From positions 22,777,688 to 22,841,687 of the forward strand of contig NC_063264.1 in assembly GCF_019578655.1 (NCBI RefSeq): 64,000 nucleotides of DNA, in the 5' to 3' direction. Position 1 is the stretch's first letter. Each line of letters begins with the position of its first letter. The DNA comes from Ricinus communis (Eukaryota > Streptophyta > Magnoliopsida > Malpighiales > Euphorbiaceae). The notes under the pieces are model-generated. The model saw only the letters and a list, made by a program, of their open reading frames with translations. It had not been told where the DNA came from and made no database searches. This document shows positions 41,301 to 52,125 of this stretch, one piece after another. Both the position numbers and the translations under genes were made by a program.

Positions 41301-44300
41301 CCATTTTAAAAGATATATCCCTCTTACGGGGTTGATTTCTAATATTGACTAATATACCCCTCTTACGGTGTTGATTTCTTATATTGACTAATATACCCTC
41401 TTACAAGGTTGTTCTCTCATATTGACAAATATACCTCTTTTTTGTGTTATTTTCTCATGTTGAAAGATATAACCCTCTTACAGGGTTGTGTTCTAATATA
41501 GACAAATATACCCCTCTTACGGGGTTGGTTTCTAATATTGACAAATATACCTCTTTTACAAGGTTGTCTTCTCATAATAACAAATATACCACTTTTTTGG
41601 GGTTGTTTTCTCTTGTTGAAAGATATACCCATCTTACCGGGTTATTTTCTATTATTGACGAATATTCCCCTCCTACGGGGTTGCTTTCTCATGTTGACAA
41701 ATATACCACTTTTTTGGGATTGTTTTCACATGTCGAAAGATATATACCTCTTACGAGATTGTTTTCTAATATTGATAAATATACCCCTCTAATGGGGTTG
41801 TTTTCTCTTATTAAAAAATATACTAGTTTTTTTGTTGTTATTTTCTCTTGTCGAAAGATATTCCCCTCTTACAGGGTTGTTTTGTAATACTGACAAATAT
41901 ACCCCTCTTACCGGGTTGATTTCTCATATTGACAAACATGCCACTTTTTTGGGGTTGTTTTCACATGTTGAAAGATATACCCCTCTTACGGGGTTGTTTT
42001 CTCATATTGACAAATATACCTCTTTTTTGGGGTTGTTTTCTCATGTTGAAAGATATACCCCTCTTGTGGAATTGTGTTCTAATATTGACAAATATACCCC
42101 TCTTACGGGTTTTTTTCTCATATTGATAAATATACCACTTTTTTGGGGTTCTTTTATCATGTTGAAAGATATACCCCTCTTACGGGGTTGTTCTCTAATA
42201 TTGACAAATATACCCCTCTTACGGGGTTTTTTCTCTCGTATTAAAAAATATACCAGTTTATTGGGGTTTTTTGTCATGTTGAAAGATATACCCCTCTTAC
42301 GGGGTTATTTTCTAATATTGACAAATATAGCCCTCTAACGGGGTTGTTTTCTCATGTGGACAAATATACCACTGTTTTGGGGTTGTTTTCTCATGCTGGA
42401 AGATATACGCCTCTTACGGGGTTGTTTTCTAATATTGACAAATATACCCCTCTTACAGTGTTGTTTTCTCATATTGACAAATATATCTCTTTTTTAGGGT
42501 TGTTTTCTCATGTTGAAAGATATACGCCTCTTACGGGGTTGTTTTCTAATATTGACAAAGATACCCCTCTTACGGGGTTGTTCTCTTGTTGATAAATATA
42601 CCACTTTTTTGGGGTTGTTTTCTCATGTTGAAAGATATACCGCTCTAATAGGGTTGTTTTCTAAAATTGACAAATGTACCCCTCTTACGGGGTTGTTTTC
42701 TCGTATTAAAAAATATACCACAGTTTTGGGGTTGTTTTCTCATGTTGAAAGATATACCCCTCTTACGGGGTTGTGTTCTAATATTGTCAAATATACCCCT
42801 GTTACAAGGTTGTTTTCTCATTTTGACAAATATACCTCTTTTTTGGGGTTGTTTTCTCATGTTGACAAATATACCACTTTTTTGAGGTTGTTTTCTCTTG
42901 TTGAAAGATATACCCCTATTACGGGGTTGTTTTCTAATATGGACGAATATACCCCTCCTACGGGGTTGTTTTCTCATGTTGACAAATATACCACTTTTTT
43001 GGGGTTGTTTTCGCATGTTGAAAGATATACCCCTCTTACGGGATTATTTTCTAGTATTGACAAATATACCCCTCTTACGGGGTTGTTTTCTCGTATTAAA
43101 AAATATACCAGTTCTTTTAGGATTGTTTTCTCATGTTGAAAGATATACCCTTCTTACGGGGTTGTTTTCTAATACTTACAAATATACCCTTCTTACGGGG
43201 TTGTTTTCTCATTTTGAAATATATACCCCTCTTACGGGGTTGTTTTCTCATTTTGAAATATATACCCCTCTTACGGGGTTGTGTTCTAATATTGACAAAT
43301 ATACCCCTCTTACGGGGTTGTTTTCTCGTATTAAAAAATATGCCACTTTTTCCGGGTTGTTTTCTCATGTTGAAAGATATACCCCCAATTACGGGTTGTT
43401 TTCTAATATTGAAAAATATACCACACTTACGGGGTTGTTTTCTCATATTGACAAATATATCACTTTTTTGAGGTTGTTTTCTCATGTTGAAAAATATACC
43501 CTCCTTAAAGGGTTGTTTTCTGATATTGACAAATATGCCCCTCTTATGGTGTTTTTTCTTCATATTGACAAATATACCACTTTTTCGGGGTTGTTTTCAC
43601 ATGTTGAAAGATATATCCCTCTTACAGGATTGTTTTCTAAAATTGACAAATATACCACTCTTACGGGGATGTTTACTAATATTGACAAATATACCCCTCT
43701 TTCGTTGTTGCTTTCTAATATTGACAAATATACGCCCCTTACGGGGTTGTTTTCTCGTATTAAAAAATAAACCACATTTTTGGGGTTGTTTTCCCATTTT
43801 AAAAGATATATCCCTCTTACGGGGTTGATTTCTAATATTGACTAATATACTCCTCTTACGGTGTTGATTTCTTATATTGACTAATATACCCTCTTACAAG
43901 GTTGTTCTCTCTCTCATATTGACAAATATACCTCTTCTTTGTGTTATTTTCTCATGTTGAAAGATATACCCATCTTATGGGGTTATTTTCTATTATTGAC
44001 GAATATTCCCCTCCTACGGGGTTGCTTTCTCATGTTGACAAATATACCACTTTTTTGGGCTTGTTTTCACATGTCGAAAGATATATCCCTCTTACGGGAT
44101 TGTTTTCCAATATTGATAAATATACCCCTCTTATGGGGTTGTTTTCTCTTATTAAAAAATATACTAGTTTTTTTGGTGTTATTTTCTCTTGTTGAAAGAT
44201 ATTCCCCTCTTACGGGGTTGTTTTCTAATACTGACAAATATACCCCTCTTACCGGGTTGTTTTCTCAAATTGACAAACATGCCTCTTTTTGGGGTTGTTT

Positions 44301-46296
44301 TCTCATGTTGAAAGATATACCCCTCTTACGGGGTTGTTTTCTCATATTGACAAATATACCTCTTTTTTGGGGTTGTTTTCTCATGTTGAAAGATATACCC
44401 CTCTTATGGGATTGTGTTCTAATATTGACAAATATACCCCTCTTACGGGTTTTTTTCTCATATTATTAAATATACCACTTTTTTGGGGTTCTTTTATCAT
44501 ATTGAAAGATATACCCCTCTTACGGGGTTGTTCTCTAATATTGATAAATATACCCCTCTTACGGGGTTTTTTCTCTCGTATTAACAAATATACCAGTTTA
44601 TTGGGGTTTATCTGTCATGTTGAAAGATATACCCTTCTTACGGGGTTGTTTTCTAATATTTACAAATATACCCTTCTTACGGGGTTGTTTTCTCATTTTG
44701 AAATATATACCCCTCTTACGGGGTTGTTTTCTCATTTTCAAATATATACCCCTCTTACGGGGTTGTGTTCTAATATTGACAAATATACCCCTCTTACGGG
44801 GTTGTTTTCTCGTATTAAAAAATATACCACAGTTTTGGGGTTGTTTTCTAAGACTTACAAATATACCCTTCTTACGGGGTTGTTTTCTAATACTTACAAA
44901 TATACCTTTCTTACGGGGTTGTTTTCTCATTTTGAAATATATGCCCCTCTTACGGGGTTGTTTTCTCATTTTCAAATATATACCCCTCTTACGGGGTTGT
45001 GTTCTAATATTGACAAATTTACCCCTCTTACGGGGTTTTTTTCTCGTATTAAAAAATATGCCACTTTTTCCGGGTTGTTTTCTCATGTTGAAAGATATAC
45101 CCCCAATTACGGGGTTGTTTTCTAATATTGAAAATATACCACACTTACGGGGTTGTTTTCTCATATTGACAAATATACCACTTTTTTGAGGTTGTTTTCT
45201 CATGTTAAAAAATATACCCTCCTTAAAGGGTTGTTTTCTGATATTGACAAATATGCCCCTCTTATGGTGTTTTTTTCTTCATATTGACAAATATACCACT
45301 TTTTTGGGGTTGTTTTCACATGTTGAAAGATATATCCCTCTTACAGGATTGTTTTCTAAAATTGACAAATATACCACTCTTACGGGGATGTTTACTAATA
45401 TTGACAAATATACCCCTCTTTCGTTGTTGCTTTCTAATATTGACAAATATACCCCCCTTACGGGGTTGTTTTCTCGTATTAAAAAATATACCACGTTTTG
45501 GGGTTGTTTTCCCATTTTAAATGATATACTCCTCTTACCGGGTTGTTTTCTCATATTGACAAACATGCCTCTTTTTTGGGGTTGTTTTCTCATGTTGAAA
45601 GATATACCCCTCTTACGGGGTTGTTTTCTCATATTGATAAATATACCTCTTTTTTGGGGTTGCTTCTTTGGGGTTGTTTTCTAATATTGACAAATATACC
45701 CCTCTTACGGGGTTGCTTTCTAATATTGACAAATATACCCCTCTTACGGGGTTATTTTTGTTGTTTTAAAATATATACCACTTTTTTGGGGTTGTTTTCT
45801 TATTTTGAAAAGATACACCCCTATTACCGAGTTGTTTTCTAATATTGATAAATATACTCCTCTTACGGGGTTGTTTTCTCATACTAAAAAATATACCACT
45901 TTTTTTTGGGTTGATTTTTGATATTAATAAATATACCAACTTTTTGAGATTATTTTCTCATTTTGAAAAATATACCGCTCTTATGGGGTTGTTTTCTCTA
46001 TTCACAAATGTACCCCTCTTACGGGGTTGTTTTCTCGTATTAAAAAATATACCCCTTTTTTAGGATGGTTAACTAATATTTATAAACATATCCCTCTTAC
46101 GGGGTTGTTATCTAGTATTGACAAATATATCATTTTTTTGGGGTTCTTTTCTCATATTAAAAAATATACTATTTTTTTGGTATTGTTTTCTCATTTTGAA
46201 AGATATACCCGTCTTACGAGGTTGTTTTCTCTATTCTTAAATGTACCGCTCTTACGGGCTTTTTTTTTCTAATATTGACAAATATATCCCTCTTAC
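35391..46296. repeat. 39-bp satellite array, clean middle arm with one ragged patch
   Basis: Well-preserved monomers return abruptly at about 35,391. They are interrupted by a ragged patch at about 36,300-37,100 and then continue clean to the first insertion. HOR marks include GATAAATATCCCCCTCTTA near 35397, 35945, 37223, 37768 and 40023, and TACTCC-TCTTACGGAGTT at 38245 with a one-base variant at 39183 (about 938 bp, 24 monomers). The mark CGGGGATGTTTACTAATATT occurs at 41171, 43664 and 45383 (spacings 2493 and 1719 bp). Units with TTCTCTATTCACAAATG first appear near 46.0 kb, linking this arm to the far-right arm. The left array ends inside a monomer at about 46,296-46,303. Confidence 0.93.
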
Positions 46297-48583
46297 TGGA
46301 TTAACCAATAAACATTAGCCAGGAAGCATACAAGCATCGTAGAATATATACTACAGGTAGATAGGTCAATATGTAGGTTGTTAAGAATCCAGACACAAGG
46401 TTATTAACATATAAACATATGATTATACTTAAACATCATTTAACAAGTATTACAAACATCTTCTTATGCCTTATAAGGCATACTTCCATATATATCACAT
46501 AACTGCATACAAAAATGCATCGGGAGGAGACTTCACAAAACCGGCCCAACTTGACAGAATCACAAAAGCTAGACTTCGCATACAACCAACGGATGCACTA
46601 CTATTTACAAACCTGAAAGAAAAATTTTGGAGAGGGATAAGCCTCCAAATTTCAAGAAATAAATAATCAACATAATCTATATCACATACACTTAATACAA
46701 TTTCCACCCAATCACATAACTTTCCATGATATTCATAGTTTAGGTATAAAGTCATACCATTCTACTCAATTCATTACAACCATCATAGAAGAAATACAAT
46801 TCAACAATTATGGTTAGTTCTCACGGCTTGTGGATCCCCTTTAATGTGCTGCCCGCCTCATCCTCACATATCACACACGTAAGCTCGCCTCATCTCACAT
46901 TATACACTTTTATAGCCTCTCTAGGCTTTAGCCTCCCAAGGCTTTATATATATATCTTTTTTTCATAGGGAATCCACCAATCACATGCACATATGCACTT
47001 AACATCACAATTCAATCATTTCACTTATATCATATTTCAGCAATAACAATTGTTCCACTCAACACCAATCATTTCCATCCCACCATTCAAACATAAACAA
47101 TATTAAGCAAATGCAACCATTTGCGAACATTTGATTAAATATATGAACATAGCAAATATTAACTATTTACTTACTCAAAATATACTTATTCCTTTAGCAT
47201 ATAAGAACCTCATTTCTCCACAACTTCCTTTCCGGTGCCTTTGAGTGCACTGTCAACATATTCATCAATTCACATTTCATGCATATTACAAATATTTATG
47301 TAAATGCGAGTTCTAATGCATTACAAGATCATCCCCTCTCTAATTCATAGGTCTAACTCTTCCTCTAAGACTCTCAATTACTGTTTTAATATCCTATAAA
47401 CATTTCCCATCTAGTTAAATACCAATTTAACTCAAATTAACATCAATAAATTGCATAAAACTAATCTCCAACATTTCTGTTTTCTAGACAGAATTTAGTA
47501 CCAAGGTATATTTATTGCTGGACAAAATTGGCTTAATACAAAAATCTCATATTAAATAGACATATCCATTTATGCGTCTAGTTTCATCTCCAAGAAGAAT
47601 TACTCAATTCTGACTTCTATAGATTTAATTATTTTCAAATTCATCGAGCAAGGGTCATACGACTAGTTGTACCCGAGCAGCAATCTGTTTGCTCAATTTA
47701 AGCAACCAAAACGGCAAAAATAGCAAAATTACAAAACTACAAAGTTATAGAGAATCTTTAAACTTTCCATAGACACCAATTAAGCTTAATTTGGACTTAT
47801 ATAACCCATGTTATGCCTAAAATACAGAACATCAAGGTTGCTGGAATTTTGACAGTTTTCTATCTTAACATACTTAAACTTAAATCAAGCTTAATCTTTA
47901 TGCAATCATTCAATACTCTACTAATTCATAATAATCAGACCTTTAATTAATCAATGAGAGCATCAAATGAAGTTTTTCCAATTTGTAATCAAGAACCCTA
48001 ATGACAAATTAATAACACTCAAGTAACAACTTACCAATTTCAGCTTTGGGTTGCTAATATGCTTAAATCCTTTAGCTTTAGCTTGGCTCCTTCAATAGTT
48101 GGCAAAATCCTATCTTAATCTTAAGTTTTCTAGGTATTCCACTCCTCTCTCTTATTCCAAATTTTGTGTTTTTGGCCATGTACGAATTTTAGAGAAATGA
48201 AGAGGTAAAATGAGCTTACTCATGGTTCCAATTTCCAATATTCCTCTCTTAATGCCACCACCTACTAAACTATTTTTATCACCCTAAATTAATTCTTACT
48301 AACCATATATAGGTACTAACTTTTAATTGTATCTTTTAAGTCCAATCTATTTACCCAACCTTCAACTATTGGTTCAATTAAGTCTTAAGGCTTAATACAC
48401 ATAACCCAAGTACTTAATCAACTTATCTAAATTAATAATCTAATATCATGCTTCTTATTCTCTACTTATAATTAATATATATATGTTCTCATAAAATAAA
48501 AATATCATTGATATACCATCATATGCCCAATGATTAAATGTAAATGCACATAACATGGATGATGAGAAAATGCAGGCGTTACA
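46297..48583 (-). mobile_element. LTR-like segment A (possible solo or truncated LTR)
   Basis: This is non-satellite, AT-rich, non-coding DNA. Read on the minus strand it starts at 48583 with TGTAACGCCTGCATTTTC, a start common in plant LTR retrotransposons, and could end in CA at 46297. A minus-strand TATAAAA lies at 46908-46914 within GGCTATAAAAGTG and could be an LTR promoter. Flanking 5-mers are CTTAC on the left and ATAAG on the right, so there is no target duplication. The left boundary is uncertain because CTTACTGGATTA also fits a satellite monomer up to about 46,303. No gag, protease, reverse transcriptase or integrase motif is visible and the longest frames are under 100 codons. I infer a partial LTR fused to segment B1. 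Alternatively A and B1 could be one unusual element. Confidence 0.55.
46908..46914 (-). promoter_or_regulatory. Possible TATA box in LTR-like segment A
   Basis: On the minus strand the bases read TATAAAA inside GGCTATAAAAGTG, in the interior of a presumed LTR. A start about 25-35 bp downstream (near 46,880) would be expected if it functions. There is no other support. Confidence 0.25.
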
Positions 48584-48670
48584 ATAAGAGTCGCGAGGAC
48601 TAATACCACGAATCAAAATAAAAATGAGACCGGGCCTCGAGAGTGAGTTAAAATCAAATAATCTGGGGAC

Positions 48671-48842
48671 TATTGCATTCTTCTCAGAAAACATAGATTA
48701 TTCAAATCAGTATATCAAACCATGCTCGTAAATACAAATCATACTATAATCATACCCTATTACTTTCTTCACAGAAAATATTAATCATTCGAATCAATAT
48801 ATCAACCATGCACGTAAATACAATCCATATTATAATCATACC
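48671..48842. repeat. About 86-bp tandem repeat, 2 copies, in B1
   Basis: Two head-to-tail copies start at 48671 (TATTGCATTCTTCTCAG) and 48758 (TATTACTTTCTTCACAG). Each ends in TATAATCATACC. The homologous element at 50985-54204 has three copies. An AAAT-rich microsatellite follows at about 48843-48875. Confidence 0.85.
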
Positions 48843-48972
48843 ATAATAAATAAATAAATGAATAAATAAAAATATAATTTTACTTTTACGGGACGAGTGG
48901 CTCAAGAGAACCCTAACTCCAAATTCTAATGACCATTTTGGCTCTCTTAATCCAATAAGATCGGGCGCCCCG

Positions 48973-49125
48973 GAGAGCAATGCTCGACTGGGGACCTTAC
49001 TTTCAGTCTGAACACTTGAATTCCAAATAAGCCGGCGCCCAGAGAGCAATGCTCGACCAGGGACCTTACCTCCGGCAATTTACTCAAATCAGCCCAGAGA
49101 GCCATGCTCGACCAGGGCAAACCCA
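48973..49125. repeat. AGAGAGCAATGCTCGACCAG short repeats, 3 copies, in B1
   Basis: The core GAGAGC(A/C)ATGCTCGAC(C/T) recurs at about 48973, 49042 and 49097, spaced 69 and 55 bp. Each is followed by a GGGACCTTAC or GGGCAAAC block. The related element has six copies, so copy number changed after the two insertions diverged. Confidence 0.85.
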
Positions 49126-50047
49126 TAAATATCTTATTACATGTCCATGATCATTACCGGTATGACGCCGTCCCGATGTAACCCATCAGGCGGCATGTTC
49201 TACAAGCCACATTTCCCAAATCGCAATCACCACATTTAATAAATATTATTGTCTAAAGAAGTCTTTCAACTATATCAAAATAACGATTAACAATTTTAAA
49301 GTAACACATCATGCAACTCATGTGGAAAACTGATAATATTTGATATTATTATAACATTACTAATAATAATATTTATATTATCTTCAATAATCCAGTGAAA
49401 TTATTTATGTTGCGATACTAATAACCATATTATGCATAAACCTTCAAAATAACATATTAAATTCAGACTTAGCAATAGTGCAATGATTAAGTGACTTTAA
49501 CTCACAGAATTGGGCGACCTCCTAGCTCTGCTCCGGTGCCTCAGTTGGAGCGAGCCGAACAGACAGATCATCGAGACGCTCGGTCGACTCGCCTCTAGCC
49601 GCCGGAGTCCGATCAACGATCCGAACACACCATCGGACTCACAACGACGCGCTGATGACGATCCTTGCTTTCGATTTTTCGATCTGACACCCGATCATCC
49701 GGAGAGATTTGCGGACGATCTCGACCGTCGATTTGCAAACGGAGCCCGATCGCCACCAAACCGGTGCCATTTTGAAGCTTGAGATGAGGAGAGTCGGGAT
49801 ATGCCCTCCGATCGTCCATCCTCCGCCGGAGCTCGCCGGAAAAACCCAAAAATCTCGGCTGCCTCCACTTCACGGAACTCTCCTCCTACCACTAAAACCG
49901 ACACGGCCGCCAAAAGGAAGCTCTCTCCAAGGGAGTCGATCGCCACCAAGATCGGGGAAGTACGGAACGGCCGAAGCCGCCACACGCTGATTCTTGTCAC
50001 CACGCCATCACTGGAGCTGGCTGGCTGCCTCCGGGCCTCGCCACCGA

Positions 50048-50050
<3 letters not shown>

Positions 50051-50086
<36 letters not shown>
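50051..50086. repeat. (CT)18 microsatellite in B1
   Basis: Eighteen CT dinucleotides lie at the junction between the GC-rich stretch and the AT-rich stretch of the LTR. The related element has only a short, interrupted CT/TTC tract at about 53390-53470. Confidence 0.95.
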
Positions 50087-50091
<5 letters not shown>

Positions 50092-50706
50092 CTCTCTCCC
50101 CGATTCCATTTCTTTCAATATCGACATTAGGCCCCCGAACTTTTCCTTATTACAACTTGGTCCCTCAACTTTCTTAATTACTTACAATTTCATCCTACAG
50201 AATTCCAATTTGACCCTCAAACTTCTTTTTAGCCTTTCAAATAAGCCCCTAACTATTTAATTTGGGCCAAATCCGATTTATTGAAAATATAAAATTACAA
50301 AAATACCCCTGACCGACATATTTATTTACAAAAATACCAAGCTCACAAATTTCCATTAAAACCCCATAAAAATAAAATTATACTTTCAATCCTTATTCCA
50401 AATTAAATTTCCAATTTAGTCCTAACACACAATTAAATTAAATTAAATAATCAATTTCCAACTTAAAATTTAATACTACTAATCAATTATAATACAAATT
50501 TTTTTTCCAAAATTCTTTTATAAAAACATCCCTTACAATTTCTTCCAAAATTTTTCAATATATAATTTTACTTATATAAATATGCATTTGGGAAAATTTT
50601 GAATAACCAAAATATAATCATTTCAAATTAAACCCAATAATAATGAAGCTAAAATTAACTTAAATAAAAACTCATTATTAAATATTTAAAAATTCCGGGT
50701 GTTACA

Positions 50707-50984
50707 GTACCCCTCTTACGGGCTTATTTTCTAATATTGACAAATATATGTCTTACAGGGTTGTTTTCTAATATTGACAAATATACCCCTCTTACGGGGT
50801 TGTTTTCTAATATTGACAAATATACCCCTCTTACCGGGTTGTTTTCTCATTTTAAAATATATACCACTTTTTTGGATTGTTTCCTCATTTCGAAAGATAC
50901 ACCCCTATTACCGGGTTGTTTTTTAATATTGACAAATATACTCCTCTTACGGGGTTGTTTTCTCATACTAAAAACTATACCACT
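50707..50984. repeat. 39-bp satellite island between two LTR insertions
   Basis: About seven monomers, mostly type a, lie between the two insertions. The array resumes at 54205 in the exact phase in which it stops here, once the CCACT duplication is removed. That shows the two array pieces were contiguous before the right-hand insertion. Confidence 0.95.
50980..50984. other. Target-site duplication, left copy (CCACT)
   Basis: CCACT directly precedes the TG end of the solo LTR and matches the five bases after its CA end. A 5-bp duplication is the usual product of Ty3/gypsy and Ty1/copia integrase. Confidence 0.9.
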
Positions 50985-51388
50985 TGTCACGACCCCATCC
51001 ATGGGCCCGTGACCGGCACTATGGAATGGGTAGGCGTAAGGCCACCGAATCCCGTAGTAAGCCTGACACTCGCTAACTCAATCAAATCTCATCTCAATTA
51101 ATACTATTAATTCCACAATTTCGCAACCATTAAATTTACAATTAATTCGGTCTAGCAAAAAAAAGAATTAGGCGAGATCCGAAACTCATAAAATTTACAA
51201 CTGATACATCTACTAATACTACTGCCGAGAATCTAAGATTTTTACAATTTGACATACCAAATCAAACACCACCCGATGATGAAGAAGTCGGGTTACTGAA
51301 TAAGAGTCGCGGGAAGACTAACAAATCCGAAAATAAGAATGGAGACCGCCGGCCCCGAGAGTGAGTTAAAATCAAATAATCTAGAGAC

Positions 51389-51646
51389 TATTGCTTTCTT
51401 CACAGAAAATATTAATCATTCGAATCAATATATCAACCATGCTCGTAAATACAACCCATATTATAATCATACCCTATTGCTTTCTTCACAGAAAATATTA
51501 ATCATTCGAATCAATATATCAACCATGCACATAAATACAACCCATATTATAATCATACCCTATTGCTTTCTTCACAGAAAATATTAATCATTCGAATCAA
51601 TATATCAACCATGCACGTAAATACAACCCATATTATAATCATACCA
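51389..51646. repeat. 86-bp tandem repeat, 3 copies, in solo LTR
   Basis: Copies start at 51389, 51475 and 51561, each with TATTGCTTTCTTCACAG, and run to TATAATCATACC. The period is exactly 86 bp. Two slightly diverged copies exist in B1. An AAAT-rich microsatellite follows at about 51647-51680. Confidence 0.93.
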
Positions 51647-51774
51647 TAATAAATAAATAAATGAATAAATAAAAATATATTTTTTACTTTTACGGGACGA
51701 GTGGCTCAGTAGAACTCTAATCCCAAATTCTAGTAGCCATTTTGGCTCTCTTAATCCAATAAGACTGGCGCCCA

Positions 51775-52125
51775 GAGAGCAATGCTCGACCAGGGACCTT
51801 ACCTCCAGTCTGGTCACTTAAGTATCCAAGTATGCCGGCGCCCAGAGAGCAAATGCTCGACCAGGGACCTTTACTCCGGCATCTCATTCCAATAGGACTG
51901 GCGCCCAGAGAGCGAAGCTCGACCAGGGTCCTTAACTCCAATCCGGTCAATTAATATTCAAATAAGCCGGTGCCCAGAGAGCGAAGCTCGACCAAGGTCC
52001 TTTACTCTGGTATCTCACTCAAATCAGCCCAAAGAGCCATGCTCGACCAGAGCAAAACTCATAATAATCTTATTACCGCAATTTACTCGAATCAGCCCAA
52101 AGAGCCATGCTCAACCAGGGCGAAC
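51775..52125. repeat. AGAGAGC(A/G)A-GCTCGACCAG repeats, 6 copies, in solo LTR
   Basis: The cores lie at about 51775, 51845, 51908, 51977, 52032 and 52100. Spacings run 70, 63, 69, 55 and 68 bp. Four copies have GGCGCCCAGAGAGC or a close variant, and the last two have CAGCCCAAAGAGCC. This alternation of a palindromic GGCGCC start and a CAGCCC start is also seen in B1, which has three copies. Confidence 0.88.

Larger units (their letters stand above)
48584..50706 (-). mobile_element. LTR-like segment B1, truncated copy of the element at 50985-54204
   Basis: On the minus strand it begins at 50706 with TGTAACACCCGGAATTTTT, a typical plant LTR 5' end. It is co-linear with 51300-54204: the same AATAAGAGTCGCG block, 86-bp repeats, AGAGAGCAATGCTCGACCAG repeats, a GC-rich stretch at 49510-50045 and an AT-rich tail. 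It lacks the family's other end (the GGGGTCGTGACA terminus). It also lacks about 280 bp that the full copy carries at about 52571-52848. The base just after the CA end returns to satellite (TACCCCTCTTACGGG). The GC-rich part contains frames of about 90-110 codons on both strands, but these show no retroelement domain. The missing terminus and the join to segment A suggest deletion or nested insertion. Confidence 0.7.

Noticed and set aside
59..46290. Long overlapping open frames on both strands encoding 13-residue repeats
   Set aside because: They follow the 39-bp period in several frames at once, have no unique N or C termini, no domain, and start or stop wherever a monomer substitution falls. 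They are satellite by-products, not genes.
49510..50130. Overlapping frames of about 90-110 codons in the GC-rich LTR stretch
   Set aside because: They are present on both strands, low-complexity in places (CT tract), not conserved in frame in the related copy at 52874-53413, and show no gag or pol motif.
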